Shown here one piece after another: positions 42,401 to 51,400 of a DNA stretch of 64,000 nucleotides (positions within the stretch are counted from its first letter, which is position 1; every line of letters begins with the position of its first letter). The position numbers and the translations under genes were made by a program. The notes below the pieces were generated by a model. It was not told the DNA's origin, made no database searches, and worked only from the letters and a program-made list of their open reading frames with translations. The DNA lies in assembly GCA_034231615.1 (NCBI GenBank), contig CM067322.1, positions 103,997,587 to 104,061,586 of the forward strand, written 5' to 3'. Origin of the DNA: Meghimatium bilineatum (Eukaryota; Mollusca; Gastropoda; Stylommatophora; Philomycidae).

Positions 42401-45400
42401 AGTCAGTAAACTCAAGAGTCAGTTAACACTGTCTAAAAAACAGTCACGACAATCAGTCTGCGTGCAACTGGCACCTCAAGCGGTAGAACATAACACATTA
42501 ATAGAAATTACATCTATAGTGTTATTTTTTTCTTAAAAATTCCACAACTACATTAAATGAACTGCCATGACTTGTCTGGTTACACCATCTGCAGCATACT
42601 TCAAAGTTCTAAAACAGGTGATGTATAAGGTAATCTAAAACTGACTGAAGAAGATTGTTTCATACCTGATAAATGTCTTGTGGTCTATATGGCCAATCTC
42701 CTGCCAGGTTGCTAAGATACTCAGAACAATGATTCAAATCTCTATTAACTCCGTGAACTGTAGGTCTGTAGAAACATATATCATTGATTACATTTCATAT
42801 AGTTAGATCAACATGTTTGGCTTATTCTCACATACAATATTATATGAAGACATTCTGTTTGCTAATAAATTTACATCGGAATGGAATAGCTAGGCATTTC
42901 ATCCTGCATTGAATATATCAAAGTATTTACTGAAACATTAGGTCTAGCTGATAATGTGAGTTAGATCTGTTCTCCACAGATATTATATCAGCACGTTAGT
43001 TTGGTTATGAAATAACATCAGGATTATAATAGACCTAGGAGCAGCAATTGATTCTAGATTGAATATATCAGAAAAGAATACACGAGTCACAGGTATTTTC
43101 CCAGATTTTTTGTCACATTTTATCTTCACTATATTTTCACATAACATATACATACATCAACAAAACTTACAGGATTACATTCAGTAACTCAGTAAGTAAT
43201 TTGTATCTAGGTTAGGTTTGAGGTTGGTGATCAGAGAGTGTAAGTTCTCAGTTCTCTTACATGGCTGGCACTTTGACCTTGGTAGGTGTGAGGTTACAAT
43301 CAGAACACCAACAGGGAAATTCTGCAATAATTGTGATGCAGAAATCCAAGCAATTAGGGTGGCAACTGAAAAACTGTTGAACTCCAACTCTGGGCCAAGC
43401 CCGTTGTATTCCTGACAGATGCAAGGTCAGTGCTTCAAGCTCTCCAGTCTGGAAAACTAACAGACTTGCAAAAACTACTTAATGAACTGTCTTACTAGTA
43501 TAGAGTAGCCATGCAGTGGATACCCTCTCACTGTGGAATACCAGGAAATGAAAAAAAAAGCAGACCAACTGGATAAGGAAGGTGCTGCCGAAGACCAACC
43601 AGATATACCAATCACTTACCATCAGAAAAAACAGAGGATCAAGTGAATAAGAAAGCCACAAACACCAACACAAGATGACTATCACATTATGAATAGATCA
43701 GAACAAGTTGTAATTCTACGCCTCAGAACGGGACACAACTGACTCCGAAGTCACATGTACACAAAGTTCAAGATTGGCAACAAGGCCATGTGTACATGTG
43801 GACAGGCAGTACAGAGTGCCAAACATATACTTCAAGAGTGTTCTGAGCATGAAACGCTGAGGCAGACATATTGGCCAGAGGAAACAACACTGGAATCAAA
43901 GCTCTATGGGACACTGTATGAACTACAAAAGTCAGTGAGCTTTATTCAGGAGACAAAATTACAGATACACATGTACTTTGACCTTGGTTAGGTTTGAGGT
44001 TGGTGATTAGAGAGTGTAAGTACTCAGTTCTCTTACATGGCTGGCCTACTAGTGATATGTTTCACTGAAAGAGAGTGTAAGTACTCAGTTCTCTTACATG
44101 GCTGGCCTACTAGTGATATGTTTCACTGAAAGAGAGTGTAAGTACTCAGTTCTCTTACATGGCTGGCCTACTAGTGATATGTTTCACTGAAAATATTAGC
44201 TACCACCATTGAAATCAGATGTGTCAAATCATTGGAACAAATAAAATGGAGACGCATCACATTTCCGTTCTCTGAGCTACATCCAACTGGAACCATATTT
44301 ATGAACGACAACTGGCTGGAAATATAGTAGGAACATCGTCCTGCTGCAAGAAAGATCTGATTCTGAGAACAAATGACAAAAACAAAATGTGAAAAAATAA
44401 ACTCCGGGTGTCTCCATTCACAAATAGATGGCAGCTCATGTAATCTGCCATGAAGAGTTAATAGGTCAAAGGTTTCAATAACTATAATACCTAATTCTCA
44501 CTCTGGCACAGCTTGTATATACTGTACAGGATGAGCCATCATATGATCCATTCTTGCTTGCCACATCACACATCTGATGTTCTGAGGGGGGAAAAAAAAC
44601 AAGAAAAGTTGATCGTGACAGAACTATGATAGACAAGCCTGTAATGGGATGTACTGATTGCTGATTCATCTGATGTTCTGACAAATAAAAGTTCAAACTT
44701 GATCTACCATAGAAAAAAACAACTAGCCCGTAAAATCAAAAACATGAGAAGAGACAAATAATCTGATAAATCAAATATTTGCCTGCTAATTAATTTCTGT
44801 ACCTGTTATTTCTAAACCTGCTATTTCATTTCTGTGCCTGCTATTTAATTTCTGTACCTGTTATTTCATTTCTGTGCCTGCTATTTCTAAACCTGCTATT
44901 TCATTTCTTTGTGTGCTCTTTCTATGTCTGCTATTCCTGCATCTACGTTAGTAGACTAACAATAATTGAAGCATATCCTGACTAGGACAACAACTAAACT
45001 ACTGAACACACCCAATTACATCAGTACAATGAACAACTACATCAGCACAATGAACAATTACATCAGTACAATGAACAATTACATCAGTACAATGAACAAT
45101 TACATCAGTACAATGAACAATTACATCAGTACAATGAACAATTACATCAGTACAATGAACAATTACATCAGTACAATGAACAATTACATCAGTACAATGA
45201 ACAATTACATCAGTACAATGAACAATTACATCAGTACAATGAACAATTACATCAGTACAATGAACAATTACATCAGTACAATGAACAACTACATCAGTAC
45301 AATGAACAATTACATCAGTACAATGAACAATTACATCAGTACAATGAACAATTACATCAGCACAATGGACAAATACATCAGCACATGGACAACTACATCA

Positions 45401-48400
45401 GCACAATCTGATATGTCATTGGCTACAATCAAAGATCTGATCTGTCAATGGCTACAATCAAAGATCTGATCTGTCAATGGCTACAATCAAAGATCTGATC
45501 TGTCAATGGCTAAAATCAAAGAGCTAACCTTGGCTTGTAATAACCTGTTGCAGCATGAGAGTGCAGTCCTCACAGACGACATCAGGTACCCGTATTGTTA
45601 TATGGTAGGTGCTTCCATGACAAACTCCCAGAGGATACTCATGGCTCTGAGAACACAAAAGTCAGCTGTTACAAATTTGATAAACACTGACTCAGCTGTT
45701 ACACATTAAATAAACACTGACTCAGCTGTTACACATTAGATAAACACTGACTCAGCTGTTACACATTAGATAAACACTGACTCAATTGTTACATATTATA
45801 TAAACATTGACTCAGCTGTTACACATTAGATAACACTGACTCAGCTGTTACACATTAGATAAACAATGACTCAATTGTTACACATTAGATAAACACTGAC
45901 TCAGCTGTTACACATTAGATAAACACTGACTCAGCTGTTACACATTAGATAAATACTGACTCAGCTGTTACACATTAGATAAACACTGACTCAGCTGTTA
46001 CACATTAGATAAACACTGACTCAGCTGTTACACATTAGATAAATACTGACTCAGCTGTTACACATTAGATAAACATTGACTCAATTGTTACACATTAGAT
46101 AAACACTGACTCAACTGTTACACATTGGACAGACACGGATTCAACTGTTACACATTGGACACATTGACTCAGATGCTATACAATGGATGAATATACACTG
46201 ACAGCTGCTACACATTGGATAAACACGACTCAGCTATTACACAATAAAATTACATACACTGATTCAGCTATTACACAATGAATGAATATACACTGACTCA
46301 GATGTTACACACAGAACAAACACTAACTCAGCTATTGCACATGAAAGTTACACTAACTCAGCTATTGCACATGAAAGTTACACTAACTCAGCCATTGCAC
46401 AATGGACACACTGGTTAGTAGTAAAGTAAAGTAACCCATCACATTTATTAATGCTGTAGGAGTGTGAGATGTTAGCAATCTCACATTTCAGTGGCTCTGC
46501 AAATGAGAGCGGTAGCCATCTCCTCTCCCTCGCAGTCTTTACTTCCCGGATTAATCTGGTACCCATTAAGGCTGTGTCGACCTGGGAGCCGCTGCGATCT
46601 GAAAAACATTTCCGCCTCAACTGGGGAATGAATTCAGAACCACTCATATGTGAAGCCAGGTTACACAATGGACAAACATCGACTCAGCTGTTAGACAATG
46701 GACAAACACTGACTCAGCTGTTACACATTGAATAAACACTGACTCAGCTATTGCACAATGGACAAACTTACACTGACTCAACTATTTCACAACGGACAAA
46801 CATACAAATACCCTACTAACTAATACCTTATGAAATGGGTAACATACTTTTTGAGAACACTCCGGAGAAATCACAGCCAGATCATTGTGGGGGATATGAT
46901 CCAGCAGTAAGCAGCTTTGTCTTCTCTCAAGAACGTCGTCAAAGGTAGAGTTGGTTTCACTGACATTATGAATCCTGACATTGTTGTTTAGCAGGCTGAT
47001 ACGGAATGGAGAGCCTGTGATGAAATATCAATGGAAAGTACTGTACATAAAATTCACATTGTACAAGTCGTATCTATTCACCATCATCATACCCATGACA
47101 CTTCAACAAACAACATCCAGCCTTGTCTCTCTCTGTTCCTTGTTTAAGTATGGAGAATCTGAATCCTGTCCAGTCTTTAATATTATCAATCCAGACTTTC
47201 TTTTGTCCGCATCTTCTTTTTCCATGCTCAAGTGTTCCTTGAAGGATAGTTTTGGAAAGGGGAATTAAGCCTCATCAAATAAGATTATAAAACCTCCATT
47301 AATGAGAATGTGGAATGTCCGCAAACTCACGGATATAATATCTGTCTATCTATCTATACGCTGTATCCCTTGCAGCATCAAGGGTACAAGAGTTCTCTGG
47401 AGATGGCCTTCCTGTTTTCTGTTTGTAAGATTGTTCCTGTGGCTTCTTTGATCCATCTTTTACATGTTCTGCCTTTGGCTTTATAGCCGTCATGTCTATG
47501 TGTCATGGCCATCTGTGGTATGCTGTTTGTTGGTAGCCTGAAAACGTGTGGAAACCACTTGATTTACTGACTTCTTCTGAGTACTATTCATCATTGTTTC
47601 CTACAAGCGGTGTTACTAGTACTAGTTTCTACACTGTCGGTTGGCTAAGCCAGTCACAGTGTCGTTTCAGTGACTCCAAATGCTTAAACCATGTTCTTAT
47701 CTATCACATTAAAAGAAATTACACAGTCCAAATAGAAAACACTGAAACTTTACTTCCTTTTCGGTAGGTAGAGATAGCACACCTCCATCTCTGCAAACTA
47801 ACCACAAAGAAGAAGAGCGCTAGTTGCACAAGAATTGGCTAGATACAAGATCAACATTGTAGCACTGAGAGATACAAGATCAACATTGTAGCACTGAGAG
47901 ATACAAGATCAACATTGTAGCACTGAGAGATACAAGATCAACATTGTAGCACTGAGAGATACAAGATCAACATTGTAGCACTGAGAGATACAAGATCAAC
48001 ATTGTAGCACTGAGAGATACAAGATCAACATTGTAGCACTGAGAGATACAAGATCAACATTGTAGCACTGAGAGATACAAGATCAACATTGTAGCACTGA
48101 GAGATACAAGATCAACATTGTAGCACTGAGAGATACAAGATCAACATTGTAGCACTGAGAGATACAAGATCAACATTGTAGCACTGAGAGATACAAGATC
48201 AACATTGTAGCACTGAGAGATACAAGATCAACATTGTAGCACTGAGAGATACAAGATCAACATTGTAGCACTGAGAGATACAAGATCAACATTGTAGCAC
48301 TGAGAGATACAAGATCAACATTGTAGCACTGAGAGATACAAGATCAACATTGTAGCACTGAGAGATACAAGATCAACATTGTAGCACTGAGAGATACAAG

Positions 48401-51400
48401 ATCAACATTGTAGCACTGAGAGATACAAGATCAACATTGTAGCACTGAGAGATACAAGATCAACATTGTAGCACTGAGAGATACAAGATCAACATTGTAG
48501 CACTGAGAGATACAAGATCAACATTGTAGCACTGAGAGATACAAGATCAACATTGTAGCACTGAGAGATACAAGATCAACATTGTAGCACTGAGAGATAC
48601 AAGATCAACATTGTAGCACTGAGAGATACAAGATCAACATTGTAGCACTGAGAGATACAAGATCAACATTGTAGCACTGAGAGATACAAGATCAACATTG
48701 TAGCACTGAGAGATACAAGATCAACATTGTAGCACTGAGAGATACAAGATCAACATTGTAGCACTGAGAGATACAAGATCAACATTGTAGCACTGAGAGA
48801 TACAAGATCAACATTGTAGCACTGAGAGATACAAGATCAACATTGTAGCACTGAGAGATACAAGATCAACATTGTAGCACTGAGAGATACAAGATCAACA
48901 TTGTAGCACTGAGAGATACAAGATCAACATTGTAGCACTGAGAGATACAAGATCAACATTGTAGCACTGAGAGATACAAGATCAACATTGTAGCACTGAG
49001 AGATACAAGATCAACATTGTAGCACTGAGAGATACAAGATCAACATTGTAGCACTGAGAGATACAAGATCAACATTGTAGCACTGAGAGATACAAGATCA
49101 ACATTGTAGCACTGAGAGATACAAGATCAACATTGTAGCACTGAGAGATACAAGATCAACATTGTAGCACTGGGTGAAATGAGATTACAGGATGAAGACC
49201 ACCTTACAGAAAGAGCACATTTTTTTTTGAGTGGACGCAAATGTTCAGAGCGATGGGAATCAGGAGTTGGATTTGCAGTTAGAGTCGACTTTGTACAAAG
49301 GCTCCCAAGTTTTCCCGGTGACTAAGTGACCATCTCATGACACTATGTATACAAGACTACCACTAAACTCATAGTTTACCAAGCAGCAGTAATATCATCA
49401 CTCCTTTATGCCTGTGAAACATGGACAGTATATGCCAGGCATGCTAGAAGACTCAACCACTTCCACCTAAGCTGCCTTCGTAAGATACTTAACATCCATT
49501 GGTGGAATAAAATACTAGACAGTGATGTACTGATGAAATCTAAGTCTGTAAGCACACCTACAATGTTGATGAAGACGCAGACATGCTGGGCAGGACTCAT
49601 GGTTCGCATGAAAGATTATCGTCTACCAAAAATGTTATATGGAGAACTCCAGACTGGCTCACGCAAGGCAGGAGGACAGAAGACGTGTTTTAAAGATACT
49701 CTTTTAAAGAAACTCTTGCACAAAGCAGATCTGACTGGCATCACAGAATCAAGAGTGGTGAAGCAGCTGCAGAGAACCTCAGACATCAAATTGTGCAACA
49801 AAACGCGCTAGAAGAAAGGCAAGAGCTTGTCAATGTCCCACAGACTCCTCCCACATATGCCCAGAGTATGGTAGACAATTCCAAGCACACAAAGGACATT
49901 AGTCACAGTCGGGCACACAGCTGACATCATCATCTTCATTCTAGTTGAGCTGAATGGTCATCGTCGGCTACGACAGACAAACAACATCATGGATGTGCAA
50001 TATCGGTCTGTAACATTTGTTTTAAAAATAGAATATCTATTACTGAAATATCAATGATAAAATCTACATTTTATAAGTAATATCTATTACTGAAATATCA
50101 ATGATAAAATCTACATTTTATAAGTAATATCTATTACTGAAATATCAATGATAAAATCTACATTTTATAAGTAATATCTATTACTGAAATAATCATCTAC
50201 ACAAATGTTGATGGAAAAGATCACAATAAGAAGGAAATGTAACAACAAAGACAGAAATAATGCATGGAACAATTGGTATCACTGCTCCTTCGATCAACTG
50301 TCTGAACATTTGACAACTGACATGCCAATCAATTTGGTACACTGGTCTAGGAATTAAGATGTGTGCTAGTGTGGTTGGCATTAAGATGGATGTACTAGAC
50401 TGGTTGGCATTAAGATGGGTGTATTAGAGTGGTTGGCATTAAGATGGGTGTATTAGAGTGGTTGGCATTAAGATGGGTGTATTAGAGTGGTTGGCATTAA
50501 GATGGGTGTACTAGAGTGGTTGGCATTAAGATGGGTGTACTAGAGTGGTTGGCATTAAGATGGGTGTAAACATAAAATGGCACACAATGCATTCCACTTT
50601 TTTGGAAATCTAGAATTGATCATGATCCTGCTACAAGAAAAATCCAGCGGGAGTTTGAGAATGAATGATGAAGAAGAAGAAGATATGAATGAATAAAACA
50701 TGACACTGACATCTACAAAAAAGATGACACTGACATCTACAAAATGATGACACTGACATCTACAAAATGATGACACTGACATCTACAAAATGATGACACT
50801 GACATTTAAATAAAGAATGATGTTCTGTGGTTTTATTTTTTTTTAAATATAGATTGCTGAGCTTATGCATAAATCACAAAGAAAATATAAAGTGTCAGAA
50901 AAATTACCTGGTTGAAATTCTGTCTCTTCAAAGGTCACAGAGAGCAATCCTGCATAGAGAATGGTAACATCTTTTCTGGCAGTGCTAGTATCTAGGTCAC
51001 AGGAACTCTGCCATTTCAAGCAAAATCAATAAATTATACAGTACATGTTCCTGTGATGTGGACATTTATACAGTGGACATGTTCCTGTGATGTGGACATG
51101 TTCCTGTGATGGATATTTAAAAACATATCTGTTTCTTATTCTCATTCAAATTTTGAAATGTCTACACAGCAGGTCTAGTTTTCCAGTCACCAGAACACCG
51201 GCCCACAATGTTATGTTCTTACATCCTAAGTCCCTTAGCAAGGGGGGGGGGGGGCTGGTACTGCCCCTTCTATGTGCTTCATATAATGTTGTACTGTAAG
51301 TTCTCTCCATAGTAGGCCTACATCTTGTGCGTGCTTCATAACATTGTGAAAACAAACAACCTATGGAGATATAGAAGCAATTGGGAGAGTCCACTCCCTA

